Below, one piece after another: positions 8,153-16,027 of a stretch of DNA of 53,465 bases. The DNA is from JACVRM01 sp046262315 (GTDB lineage Bacteria; Actinomycetota; Thermoleophilia; Gaiellales; Gaiellaceae). The position numbers were made by a program, and so were the translations under genes. Under the pieces are notes generated by a model that ran no database searches, was not told where the DNA came from, and worked only from the letters and a program-made list of their open reading frames with translations. The stretch covers positions 1-53,465 of the forward strand of contig JBHEMZ010000139.1 in NCBI GenBank assembly GCA_046262315.1, read 5' to 3'. Each line of letters opens with the position of its first letter. The first letter of the stretch is position 1.

Positions 8153-10106
8153 CCAGCTCGCCGACCGGCTCGAGGGCGGACCGTGGCGCGGGCTCGAGCT
8201 TGCGCTCTTCGGGCGTCACGTAGCTTCGGACGACGCCGTCACGCGGGCCGTCGCGACCGTCCACGAGTTCTCCTACGGCCGCGCGCTGACCGCGGAGGCG
8301 CCGGTCGCATGGCCGAGCGGAACGTTCGTGCGCGTCGACCGGCTCGACGCCGAGGCCTGCGAGGGGATCGTCCGCAGCGCGGCCTTCGCGGCCGCAATCG
8401 GCTCGGCTGTCCTGACCATCCACCTCTTCACGCCAATGAGTCCCGAGGAATACGGCCGCGGCGAAGCCCCGGACGACGCCGCGATCGAGGAGTTCCTGCG
8501 CTTCTACGCGGCCGCCTGCCGCGAGCGCGGCGTCACGCCGTTGATCGAGAACGTGCCGCCGCTTCTGCGCATGCGAACAGGCGGCGTCTTCCTGTCGCGC
8601 GTCGGCGGCCACTGGCGCGACCTGCTGGCGTGGCGCGAGCGCGTGCCCGAGCTCGGCTTCACGCTCGACACCTCGCACGCCGCCCTCTTCCGCAACTTCG
8701 CGGCCGCGTACGGCTCGCTCTTCGGGGTCACGTCCGACGACGAGCTCGAGCTCGACCGCTACGTCGAGGAGCTCGGCCCGTGGACAGGCGTGGCGCATGT
8801 CTCGGACGCGCACGGCCTGCTGGGCGAGGGGTTGCCGTACGGGAGCGGCGAGCTCGACCTCGACCCGGTGGTGCGGCGGCTCGGCGAGCTCGCCTCCTAC
8901 GTGGTCGCCGAGATCAACGAGCCCGATCCGGCGCGCTCCGCGGACATGAAGGCGGCCTACCGCGCGATCGAGAGCGCGCTCTCGGAGGCGGAGCAGCCGC
9001 CCCCGCGGAGGGCGCGCCGCGTGCCGGCAGACGGCTGGGACTGGCAGCGCGTGCTCGGGCGGCGCGATCCCGTCCCGTCCGTGCTGGAGCTGCAGGAGCT
9101 GCTCGGCGGCCGGAGGATCGCCGTCACGGGCGGAGCAGGCTCGATTGGCGGCGCGCTCTCGAGCTTCCTGCTCGGGTTTCGGCCGGAGCGCGTCACCGTG
9201 CTCGACACGAACGAAGCGGCACTGACCGCCGACCGGCGCTCCCGCGACACCGTCGCCCTCGAACGAATGACACATGTCCTCTGCGACGTCCGCGACGCCG
9301 GGCGGGTGGAGCGCGAATTCGCGGCCGCGCGCCCCGAGCTCGTCTTCCACCTGGCCGCGTATAAGCACGTCGACTGGGCCGAGAGCTACCCCGAGGAGTT
9401 CGTCGACACGAACCTCGTCGGCAGCTGGAATGTGCTGCGCGCGGCGGACAAAGCCGGCGTGGACACGGTCGTTGTCGCCTCCACCGACAAGGCGGCGCTC
9501 GCCGCGAGCTTCTACGGGCGTACGAAACGGTTCATGGAGCAGCTCGCCGCCTACTCGGCGCGAAGCGTCGGGGCGCGGCGGACGGCGGTGCGCTTCGTCA
9601 ACGTGCTCGGCTCTGCGGGCAGCGCGTCGGACCTGTTCCTGCGCCAGGCGCGCGCCGGCGTGCCGCTGACCGTCACCGACACCGGCATGCTCCGCTACTG
9701 GATCACGATGGGCCACGCGGCGTGCCTCGCCGCCCACGGCGCGCTGCTGGCACGCGAGGGCGTCCTGCTCGCCGCGCCTTCCGATTCGGTCGTGCTGACG
9801 GTCGGCGAGCTGGCGAGCCGGATCTGGCGCGAGGCGGGCGGCGAGGGCGAGCCTGACCTCGAGCTGCTCGGAATCCGCCCGGGCGAAACCCTGAGCGAAG
9901 TGCTGACCGGCTCCGGCGAGGAGCTCGGCGAGGCTCCTCACCAGGGCATCGCGCCGATCGCGGGCGAGCTGCCAGCCGCCGCGCCCGCGTGGGTGGCCGA
10001 ACGCCTCCCCGCGCAGGGCACGCGCGAGGAGGTTCGCGCGGTCTGGCTGGAGGCGATGCGGCGACCGGGCCTGCTGGCGCCGGCCGCCGCCTCACGCTCG
10101 GGCTAG
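8100..10106 (+). CDS. Fusion: xylose-isomerase-like TIM barrel + CapD/FlaA1-like nucleotide-sugar SDR
   Basis: This 668-residue protein has two enzyme domains. Residues ~20-295 form a sugar-phosphate isomerase/AP-endonuclease-2-like TIM barrel with plausible metal ligands Glu150 (LIENVPP), Asp190/His193 (LDTSH), His233 (VAHVSDAHG) and Glu271 (VAEIN). After a short Pro/Arg linker, residues ~335-640 form a polysaccharide-biosynthesis SDR with VTGGAGSIGGAL, HLAAYKHVDWAE, ASTDKAA and the pair Tyr472/Lys476 (FYGRTKR). FlaA1/PseB relatives act as UDP-GlcNAc 4,6-dehydratases and usually have Met where Tyr472 stands. The ATG at 8100 overlaps the upstream gene by 53 bp; no better start is seen before the barrel. 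A frameshift-free join of two catalytic domains suggests consecutive steps. Confidence 0.8.
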   Translation: MSTGSAAIPLLKAAPEPDQLADRLEGGPWRGLELALFGRHVASDDAVTRAVATVHEFSYGRALTAEAPVAWPSGTFVRVDRLDAEACEGIVRSAAFAAAIGSAVLTIHLFTPMSPEEYGRGEAPDDAAIEEFLRFYAAACRERGVTPLIENVPPLLRMRTGGVFLSRVGGHWRDLLAWRERVPELGFTLDTSHAALFRNFAAAYGSLFGVTSDDELELDRYVEELGPWTGVAHVSDAHGLLGEGLPYGSGELDLDPVVRRLGELASYVVAEINEPDPARSADMKAAYRAIESALSEAEQPPPRRARRVPADGWDWQRVLGRRDPVPSVLELQELLGGRRIAVTGGAGSIGGALSSFLLGFRPERVTVLDTNEAALTADRRSRDTVALERMTHVLCDVRDAGRVEREFAAARPELVFHLAAYKHVDWAESYPEEFVDTNLVGSWNVLRAADKAGVDTVVVASTDKAALAASFYGRTKRFMEQLAAYSARSVGARRTAVRFVNVLGSAGSASDLFLRQARAGVPLTVTDTGMLRYWITMGHAACLAAHGALLAREGVLLAAPSDSVVLTVGELASRIWREAGGEGEPDLELLGIRPGETLSEVLTGSGEELGEAPHQGIAPIAGELPAAAPAWVAERLPAQGTREEVRAVWLEAMRRPGLLAPAAASRSG

Positions 10107-10245
10107 GGCTGCTCGACCATCGCGCTGCCGCCGCCTTCGTCCGGCAGCTCCCGGCCGCCTCCGTCAGCTCGCCGTCCGCGCCGAGATAGCGAAGGACGTG
10201 CTCGTAGATCGAGGGCGGTTCCGCCGCGCGCCGCCGCCACGGCAC
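10103..10245 (-). pseudogene. Short frameshifted ORF downstream of upp
   Basis: A GTG at 10245 (7 bases after the upp stop, with a CGAGG site before it) opens a small frame containing PPSIYEHVLRYLGADGELTEA. A one-base shift near 10145-10150 continues as GGRELPDEGGGSAMVEQP to a TAG at 10103-10105 that overlaps the convergent stop of the fusion gene. It could be a decayed ~45-residue protein or chance; I do not recognise a family. Confidence 0.3.
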
Positions 10246-10251
10246 CTCGGG

Positions 10252-10917
10252 TCAGCGGGTGCCGTAGAGCCGGTCGCCCGCGTCGCCGAGGCCCGGGACG
10301 ATGAAGCCGCGCTCGTCGAGGCCGCGGTCGATCGCTGCCGTCACGATGCGAACGTCGGGGTGCTCGCCCTGGGCGTGCTCGATGCCCTCGGGGGCCGAGA
10401 CGAGGCAGACAAGCGCCACCGAGCGCGCGCCGGCAGCCTTGACCGAGGCGATCGCGGCGGCGCTCGAGCGACCCGTGGCGAGCATCGGGTCGAGCACGAT
10501 CGCGTCGCGCTGCTCCAGGTCTGACGGCAGCTTGATGTAGTACTCGACCGGCTGCAGCGTCTCCTCGTCCCGGTACATGCCGATGAACCCGACGCGCGCG
10601 CTCGAAACGAGCGAGAGAACCCCGTCGAGCATGCCGAGGCCCGCGCGCAACACAGGGCAGACGGCCACCTTCTTGCCCGAGATCCGCTGCACGGTCGTCC
10701 GCTCGAGCGGCGTTTCGATCTCGACGTCCTCGGTCGGGAAGTCCTTCGTCGCCTCGTAGGTGAGGAGCAGCGTGACCTCGTTCGCCAGCTTGCGGAAGTG
10801 GACAGTGGGCGTGTCCTTGTCCCGCAGGTACGAGAGCTTGTGCTGCACGAGCGGGTGCGTCACGACCGTGACCTGGGGGGTCACAACAGCGCCGGACCTC
10901 TCGACCACCCTTTCCAC
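10252..10917 (-). CDS. upp: Uracil phosphoribosyltransferase
   Basis: Upp makes UMP from uracil and PRPP (pyrimidine salvage). The protein is 221 residues, slightly longer than the usual ~208. The family blocks are clear: VTHPLVQHKLSYLRDKDT near the N-terminus, the PRPP loop region LDPMLATGRSSAAAI, and the uracil-binding end GDAGDRLYGTR. The GTG at 10917 follows the glyA stop directly; a second start (GTG opening VTPQVTVVTHP) would give a more typical length, so the first ~12 residues are uncertain. It is co-transcribed with glyA. Confidence 0.93.
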   Translation of the reverse strand: MERVVERSGAVVTPQVTVVTHPLVQHKLSYLRDKDTPTVHFRKLANEVTLLLTYEATKDFPTEDVEIETPLERTTVQRISGKKVAVCPVLRAGLGMLDGVLSLVSSARVGFIGMYRDEETLQPVEYYIKLPSDLEQRDAIVLDPMLATGRSSAAAIASVKAAGARSVALVCLVSAPEGIEHAQGEHPDVRIVTAAIDRGLDERGFIVPGLGDAGDRLYGTR

Positions 10918-12225
10918 CTAGCCTTTCTCGGCGGAGCCGAGAAAGGCCGTGTAGCCGCGGAAGCCCGGGTACAGCGGGTGTTTCGCGCAGAGAGCAGCGG
11001 CCGCGGACGCGAGCACGCTCGTATCCGCGCCGTCGCCGAGCGCCTCGACGATGATCCTCCCCACCTCGCGGAAGTCGTCCTCGTCGAAGCCGCGCATCGT
11101 CGCCGCCGGCGTGCCGATGCGCACGCCTGATGCGACGGTCGGGGGCCGCTCGTCGAACGGCACCGTGTTGCGGTTCACGGTCAGCTTGACCTCTGCGAGG
11201 CGCTCCTCCGCATCCTTGCCCGTCCAGTCGGTGGAGCGCAGGTCGAGCTGGAGCAGGTGCGTGTCGGTGCCGCCGGTCAGCACGTCGAGGTCACCCTCCT
11301 GGAGGCGCTCGGCGAGCGCGTCGGCGTTCGCGCGCACCTGCCGCTGGTAGTCGCGGAACGGCTCCGTCATCGCGATCCTGAAACAGGCCGCCTTGGCGGC
11401 GATCGCATGCTCGAGCGGGCCGCCCTGCATGCCGGGAAAAACCGCCCGGTCGACCGCGGTCGCATGCTCTTCCTTGCAGAGAATGAAGCCGGCCCGCGGT
11501 CCCGAGAGCGTCTTGTGCGTCGTCGAGGTGACGAAGTCGCAGAACGGAACCGGGTTCGGGTGCAGCCCGGCCGCGACGAGCCCTGCGAAGTGAGCCATGT
11601 CGCAGAGGAGCAATGCTCCCACCTCGTCTGCGATCTCTCGGAAGCGATCGGCCTCGATGGTGCGTGGGTACGCCGAGCCGCCGCAGACGATCAGCCGCGG
11701 CCGATGCTGCTTCGCGAGCTCCAGCACGTCGTCGTAATCGACCACGTTCGTCTCGCGGGAGACGCCGTAGTGCGCGATGGTGTAGAGGCGCCCGGAGAAG
11801 TTGACCTTGAGCCCGTGGGTGAGGTGGCCGCCGTGCGCGAGCTCGAGCGAGAGGATCGTGTCCCCTGGCTGGAGCGCGGCCATGTAGACCGCCATGTTCG
11901 TCTGGGCGCCCGCATGCGGCTGGACGTTCGCGTGCTCGGCGCCGAAGAGTTCCTTGGCGCGGTCGATCGCAAGCTGCTCGATCTCGTCCACGACCTCGCA
12001 GCCGCCGTAGTACCGCTTCCCCGGGTAGCCCTCCGCGTACTTGTTCGTCGGCACGCTGCCGATCGCCTCGAGCACGCTCGGCCACGTGAAGTTCTCGGAG
12101 GCGATCAGCTCGATCTGGCCGCGCTGCCGCTCGAGCTCGCGGCCGATCAGCTCGGCGATCTCCGGGTCGATCTCCGCCAGGCCCGCGGTGCGGAGCTGGT
12201 CGAGTGTGTGCTGCGCGACGGCCAT
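10918..12225 (-). CDS. glyA: Serine hydroxymethyltransferase
   Basis: This 435-residue PLP enzyme interconverts serine and glycine with tetrahydrofolate. IELIASENFTWPSVLEAIGS, NKYAEGYPGKRYYGG and the PLP-lysine segment TSTTHKTLSGPRAG are all intact, as is the C-terminal GVRIGTPAATMRGF motif. Translation probably begins with the ATG at 12225 without a leader: TATTCT at 12232-12237 lies 6 bases upstream. The last codons form one arm of a perfect hairpin at 10921-10947. upp follows at once. Confidence 0.96.
   Translation of the reverse strand: MAVAQHTLDQLRTAGLAEIDPEIAELIGRELERQRGQIELIASENFTWPSVLEAIGSVPTNKYAEGYPGKRYYGGCEVVDEIEQLAIDRAKELFGAEHANVQPHAGAQTNMAVYMAALQPGDTILSLELAHGGHLTHGLKVNFSGRLYTIAHYGVSRETNVVDYDDVLELAKQHRPRLIVCGGSAYPRTIEADRFREIADEVGALLLCDMAHFAGLVAAGLHPNPVPFCDFVTSTTHKTLSGPRAGFILCKEEHATAVDRAVFPGMQGGPLEHAIAAKAACFRIAMTEPFRDYQRQVRANADALAERLQEGDLDVLTGGTDTHLLQLDLRSTDWTGKDAEERLAEVKLTVNRNTVPFDERPPTVASGVRIGTPAATMRGFDEDDFREVGRIIVEALGDGADTSVLASAAAALCAKHPLYPGFRGYTAFLGSAEKG
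10921..10947 (-). terminator. Perfect 12-bp hairpin at the glyA end / upp start
   Basis: GCCTTTCTCGGC-GGA-GCCGAGAAAGGC is a perfect stem with a 3-base loop over the last glyA codons. On the minus strand it is followed by TAGGTG (glyA stop, upp start). No T tract follows, so it may be a processing, attenuation or repeat-type hairpin rather than a terminator. A matching structure lies at 14646-14672. Confidence 0.45.
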
Positions 12226-13151
12226 GTGACGAGAATACTCGCCGCTCCTGCCGGCGGCTTATCAGCCTGGAGCCATGAGCTTCTTCGAGCAACCTCCGCC
12301 GCCACCGGAGGAGCGTCACTAGAAGCGGGCGTGGATAGGCCTTTCCGACAACGTGCTCGGCATTGCGGTCGCGCTCGAGCTGATCCTCGCGCGCACGGAC
12401 GGCGCGGTCGTCGTCGCCCGCAACATGGTGGCCTACCCGAACGGGCTCGCCTTCGTGCTCGCGGGTGCGCAAGCGGCATTTCGACCCGCACGGCTTCTTT
12501 GATCCGCTGGGCCAGCACGCGTGGGTACGGCGCGGGCAGACGATCCCGGATGACGTGCTCCGGTTCGGCATCCAGCTCTCGAATGGATCCAAGGTGACCA
12601 CGCTCGGCCACCATCCCTGGCCGGGCCCCGACGAGCAGGTGTCGGGGCCGATGCTGACGCCCCATGGCAGCGGCGGTGGAGGGAGCCGCTGGGACATGAG
12701 CTTCTGGCCAGGAGGGATTGGCTCTATCGAGCTCAGGGAGGTGCAGAAGCCCCGCCGGCGTCGGAGCGAACCCGCGCGCGTCGTAGTAGAACGACGCGAG
12801 AGCTTCGTCGAAATCGACCTCCAGCCATTCGCACCCCGCCTCCTTCACATGCCGCGCAGCGATGCGGACGAGCTCGGTGCCGATGCCTCGCCGCTGATGA
12901 TCCAGGCGCACCTTCGTGTCGATCAGGAATGCGTGATCGCCACCGTCCCAGGCGACGTTCACGAATCCGATGAGCGTCCCGTCACCGCTTCGCGCCGTTA
13001 CCCATCCGAGGCTGCGTGGGCGGACTCGGTCCCACCAGCCCGCTTCTGCCGCGCCGCCGTGGGATCGAGTGAGAGTGACAAGCTCGCCGTCGGTCACGTC
13101 GGCGCGCCAGGCGAAGTGGAGATGTCTCAGCGTACGGGCGTTACGCACCAT
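12147..13151 (-). CDS. GNAT-family N-acetyltransferase with run-on C-terminus
   Basis: Residues ~1-150 form a GNAT acetyltransferase: FVNVAWDGGDHAFLIDTKVRLDHQRRGIGTELV contains the acetyl-CoA loop (QRRGIG), followed by CEWLEVDFDEALASFYYDARGF. The family normally ends just after this point (about 12700). Here no stop is met, and the frame runs another ~175 residues antisense to the neighbouring pseudogene and into glyA. The tail is low-complexity Arg/Ala/Pro and is unlikely to be a domain. The start lies 7 bp after the tsaC stop, so it is the last gene of the prfA operon. Loss of the original stop is inferred. Confidence 0.6.
   Translation of the reverse strand: MVRNARTLRHLHFAWRADVTDGELVTLTRSHGGAAEAGWWDRVRPRSLGWVTARSGDGTLIGFVNVAWDGGDHAFLIDTKVRLDHQRRGIGTELVRIAARHVKEAGCEWLEVDFDEALASFYYDARGFAPTPAGLLHLPELDRANPSWPEAHVPAAPSTAAAMGRQHRPRHLLVGARPGMVAERGHLGSIRELDAEPEHVIRDRLPAPYPRVLAQRIKEAVRVEMPLAHPRARRRARSGRPPCCGRRRPRRPCARGSARARPQCRARCRKGLSTPASSDAPPVAAEVARRSSWLQADKPPAGAASILVTWPSRSTHSTSSAPRAWRRSTRRSPS
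12232..12237 (-). promoter_or_regulatory. -10 box of glyA (leaderless geometry)
   Basis: TATTCT on the minus strand, six bases before the glyA ATG. This fits a TANNNT -10 with transcription starting at the initiation codon. Confidence 0.5.
12275..12727 (+). pseudogene. Decayed actinobacterial hypothetical protein
   Basis: From the ATG at 12275 the frame reads MSFFEQPPPPPEERH and meets an in-frame TAG. It then continues as WIGLSDNVLGIAVALELILARTDGAVVVARN. Near 12465 it must shift to VRKRHFDPHGFFDPLG, then FGIQLSNGSKVTTLG, then SRWDMSFW. This Pro-rich start and the later blocks match a hypothetical protein family I recall from actinobacteria, in which a further ~40 residues follow the MDFW-like motif; they are missing here. 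A stop, a frameshift and a lost 3' end together make a true pseudogene more likely than a sequencing fault. Confidence 0.6.
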
Positions 13152-13157
13152 CGCTGC

Positions 13158-13784
13158 TCAGGTGAGCGCTCCGCGGATCCGTTCCAGCGCTTCTTCCACC
13201 GGTCCCGCGCCCTCGCGAAGGACGTATGGCTTGTCGCCCGTCACGTCGATGACCGTAGAGGGGGTGCCCGGCAGCTCGCCGCCGTCGAGCACAGACGCGC
13301 AGCCGGCGCGGAGCTCCTCGGGCACGTCCTCGAGGCGCCGGGGGTCGGGCTCCCCCGGCAGGTTCGCGCTCGTCGCCGCCACGGTCGCCACGCGCGCGAG
13401 CACCTCCGCCGCGGAGCCCTCGAGCGCGGGCACGCGCACTCCGAGCGTCTCGGGGCTCGCGCCGGTCAGCCAGCGGTAGCGGCCGCCCGGATTGGGGACG
13501 ATGAGCGTGTACGCACCCGGCAGCAGCGCCCGCACAACGGTGCCCGCCCGTCCGCGCAGCTCGGGAACGCACTCGAAGAGCATGTCCACGGTGGTCGCGA
13601 CGAGAGCGGTCGGCTGGAACCTGTCGCGTCCCTTGAGCCGGTAGAGCCGGCGAGCGGGCTCCTCGCGGTAGGCAGTTACACAGAGCCCGTACACGGTGTC
13701 CGTCGGCAGGAGAACCGGCAGACCGGCGAGAATCGCCTCCACGACGGCGTCGACGTCCGACGGAAACTGTGACGCGGCCTCCAC
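13158..13784 (-). CDS. tsaC: L-threonylcarbamoyladenylate synthase (Sua5/YrdC/YwlC family)
   Basis: This makes threonylcarbamoyl-AMP for the t6A37 modification of ANN-decoding tRNAs. At 208 residues it is a stand-alone YrdC domain. LPTDTVYGLCVTAY, the RLYRLKGRDRFQPTAL block with its KxR motif, GVRVPAL and the SANLPGEPDP segment are present. The GTG start at 13784 is 9 bp after the prmC stop. The order prfA-prmC-tsaC is common in Gram-positive bacteria and supports the call. Confidence 0.92.
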   Translation of the reverse strand: MEAASQFPSDVDAVVEAILAGLPVLLPTDTVYGLCVTAYREEPARRLYRLKGRDRFQPTALVATTVDMLFECVPELRGRAGTVVRALLPGAYTLIVPNPGGRYRWLTGASPETLGVRVPALEGSAAEVLARVATVAATSANLPGEPDPRRLEDVPEELRAGCASVLDGGELPGTPSTVIDVTGDKPYVLREGAGPVEEALERIRGALT

Positions 13785-13793
13785 GGCGAGACG

Positions 13794-14633
13794 TTACCGC
13801 GGCCGGCGACCCTCGACGACTCGCTCGCGTGCGGTCAGGTCCCGGGTGCGCTTCACGTCGGCGTAGCCGAGAGTTTCCAGCAGCCCAGCCACCTGCTCGG
13901 CCTCCCCGTCGGCGACCTCGAGCACGAGCCAGGCACCCGGCCGTAGGGCAGAGAACGCCGCGCGTGCGACGCCCTCCGTCGCCCCTACGCCCACGAGGGC
14001 CTCTCGTGGCTCCCAGTCGCGCACCTCCGGCTCGAGGTTCCCGATGTCGTCGGGATCGACGTAGGGCGGGTTCGACACGACCAGGTGCCAGCGGGCCTCT
14101 CCGAAGCCGCTCGTCAGGTCGTGCTCGACGAGACGCACACGCCCGGCGAGACCGCAGCGATGCGCATTCTCACTCGCCACGGCCAAGGCTCCGGGCGAGA
14201 CGTCGAAGGCCGTCACGCGGGCGCCGGGATGCTCGTCGGCGACGGCCAGCGCGATCGCACCCGAGCCGACGCCGACGTCCAGCACTTCCGGCTCCGCGTG
14301 ATCGCGCAAGCGCGCGAGGCAGCGTTCGACTACCACTTCCGTCTCAGGGCGCGGGACGAGCACGCGGCGGTCGACCTTCAGGGTCAGCCGCCGGAAGCCC
14401 CACGCGCCGAGCACGTAGGCAAGCGGCTCGCGCGCCTCGCGCCTGGCGAGCAGCGCCTCGAGGTGGTCGCCCTCGGGTCCGGTCAGCGCACGCGACCCGT
14501 CCGCGTACAGAGCCGTCCGCGAGGTGCCCACGGCGTGCGCGACCAGCAGCTCCGCGTCCACGCGGGGCAACGGAACACCGGCCGCGGTAAGGCGCCGCTC
14601 GACCTCGACGACCGCACCTCGAAGCGAGACCAC
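13794..14633 (-). CDS. prmC: Peptide chain release factor N5-glutamine methyltransferase
   Basis: PrmC methylates the Gln of the GGQ motif in release factors. At 279 residues it has the N-terminal helical substrate-binding domain and a SAM domain with VLDVGVGSGAIALAVA, ARVTAFDVSPGALAVA and the catalytic VVSNPPYVDPDD (NPPY). It starts at a GTG at 14633, 41 bp after the prfA stop, with the hairpin 14646-14672 in the gap. Confidence 0.94.
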   Translation of the reverse strand: MVSLRGAVVEVERRLTAAGVPLPRVDAELLVAHAVGTSRTALYADGSRALTGPEGDHLEALLARREAREPLAYVLGAWGFRRLTLKVDRRVLVPRPETEVVVERCLARLRDHAEPEVLDVGVGSGAIALAVADEHPGARVTAFDVSPGALAVASENAHRCGLAGRVRLVEHDLTSGFGEARWHLVVSNPPYVDPDDIGNLEPEVRDWEPREALVGVGATEGVARAAFSALRPGAWLVLEVADGEAEQVAGLLETLGYADVKRTRDLTARERVVEGRRPR

Positions 14634-14645
14634 GGGCTACACCTA

Positions 14646-14672
14646 GCCGTTCTGCGCACCGCGCAGAACGGC
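14646..14672 (-). terminator. Perfect 12-bp hairpin between prfA and prmC
   Basis: GCCGTTCTGCGC-ACC-GCGCAGAACGGC is a perfect stem with a 3-base loop in the prfA-prmC gap. On the minus strand it is followed by TAGGTG, the same trailer as the glyA/upp hairpin, though the stem bases differ with pairing kept. No T tract follows. Confidence 0.45.
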
Positions 14673-14674
14673 CG

Positions 14675-15721
14675 TCATGCCGCCGTTGCCTCGAGCGCGC
14701 GGCGCCTCTCCTCCGCGGCGAGCCCCTCGGTGAAATCGTCGAGCTCACCCTCGAGCACCTTGTCCAGCGAGTGCGCGGTGCGATGGATGCGATGGTCCGT
14801 AACGCGGTTCTCGGGATAGTTGTAGGTGCGGATCTTCTCGGCCCGCTCCCCGCTGCCCACCTGCAAGCTCCGTCTGGCCGCGAGGTCGGCCTGCTGCCGC
14901 GCGCGCTCAGCCTCGTAGAGGCGCGCGCGCAGCACGCGCATCGCCTTCTGCCTGTTCTGCAGCTGGGATTTCTCGTCCTGCATCGAGACGACGACGCCGG
15001 TGGGCAGGTGCGTGATGCGGACGGCCGAGTCGGTCGTGTTGACGCTCTGGCCGCCCGGTCCGCTCGAGCGGTAGACGTCGATCTTGAGGTCGTTCTCGTC
15101 GATCTCGACCTCGATGTCCTCGGCCTCGGGCATGACGGCCACGGTAGCGGTGGAGGTGTGGATCCGCCCCTGCGACTCCGTCTCCGGCACGCGCTGGACG
15201 CGGTGTGTGCCGCCCTCCCACTTGAACACCGAGTAGGCGCCGTCGCCCTTGACGGCGAACGTGACCTCCTTGAAACCGCCGCCGGCGCTGGGGCTCGACG
15301 AGAGCTCCTCAACGCGGTAACCGCTGCGCTCGGCGTAGCGCGTCAGCATGCGGTACACGTCGCGCGCCCAGAGCGCCGCCTCGTCGCCGCCGGCCGCCTG
15401 GCGCACTTCGACGATCACGTCCTTGCGGTCGGCCGGATCGCGCTCGACGAGCGCCAACTTGAGCTCCTCTTCGACCCCTGCGAGACGCTGCTCGAGCTCA
15501 GGAACGAGCTCTCGCAGGTCACCATCGTTCCGCGCTGCCTCCAAGTCGTCGCGAACGGCACGCCACTCCTGCGCCAGCTTGTAGGGACCCTCGAGCTCCT
15601 TGAGACGGCGTCCCACGTCAGCGGCCTCCCGGTGGTCGTTGTAGACCGCGGGGTCGGACAACCGCTCTTGCGTCTCGCGGTACGAGCGCTCGAGCTCCTC
15701 CAGGAGGTCTTCGATGGCCAC
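14675..15721 (-). CDS. prfA: Peptide chain release factor 1
   Basis: RF1 reads UAA/UAG and triggers peptide release. At 348 residues it has the GGQ motif (RSSGPGGQSVNTTDSAVRITH), the RVQRVPETESQGRIHTSTATVAVMPE region and the C-terminal HRTAHSLDKVLEGELDDF. The start is a GTG opening VAIEDLLEELERSYRE; more upstream frame is open but carries no family sequence. It leads the operon prfA-prmC-tsaC-GNAT. The divergent gene begins 88 bp away. Confidence 0.95.
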   Translation of the reverse strand: MAIEDLLEELERSYRETQERLSDPAVYNDHREAADVGRRLKELEGPYKLAQEWRAVRDDLEAARNDGDLRELVPELEQRLAGVEEELKLALVERDPADRKDVIVEVRQAAGGDEAALWARDVYRMLTRYAERSGYRVEELSSSPSAGGGFKEVTFAVKGDGAYSVFKWEGGTHRVQRVPETESQGRIHTSTATVAVMPEAEDIEVEIDENDLKIDVYRSSGPGGQSVNTTDSAVRITHLPTGVVVSMQDEKSQLQNRQKAMRVLRARLYEAERARQQADLAARRSLQVGSGERAEKIRTYNYPENRVTDHRIHRTAHSLDKVLEGELDDFTEGLAAEERRRALEATAA

Positions 15722-15809
15722 CCAGAGAGGGTAGAGCAGGCTGTCGGCCTCTCGCCGCCACGGCTTGCCGACTTTGGACGTCTTGGGATAGCAACACGCT
15801 GCGAGGGGT

Positions 15810-16022
15810 ATGCAATACGCTGCTATGCGACGCGCCGGCCTCATCCTCGCGCTCCTTCTCTTCCTCGCACCGCTTGCCTGCGGGGGGACGGACGACAAGG
15901 CCGGGGAGACGAATTCCGGCGAGCTCGTCGCCTCAATCGAGGAGAGCACGGCGCAACTCCACCTGCGCCTGCGCCTCGAGCTCGCGGGCGACCGGCCGCT
16001 CCTTCCCGTCGGGGAGGACTAG
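15810..16022 (+). CDS. Small putative lipoprotein
   Basis: This is a 70-residue frame with a GGGG site before the ATG. MQYAAMRRAGLILALLLFLAPLACGG is a clear lipoprotein signal (lipobox LAC); the ATG at 15825 (MRRAGL) is an equally good start. The mature part is only ~45 residues and has no recognised domain. The stop lies six bases before the structured repeat at 16028, so the gene may be a 3'-truncated relic of a longer lipoprotein. Confidence 0.5.
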   Translation: MQYAAMRRAGLILALLLFLAPLACGGTDDKAGETNSGELVASIEESTAQLHLRLRLELAGDRPLLPVGED

Positions 16023-16027
16023 CCTAA

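Noticed and set aside
8112..9941. 609-residue open frame on the minus strand
   Set aside because: Shadow of the TIM-barrel/SDR fusion in GC-rich DNA; no family sequence.
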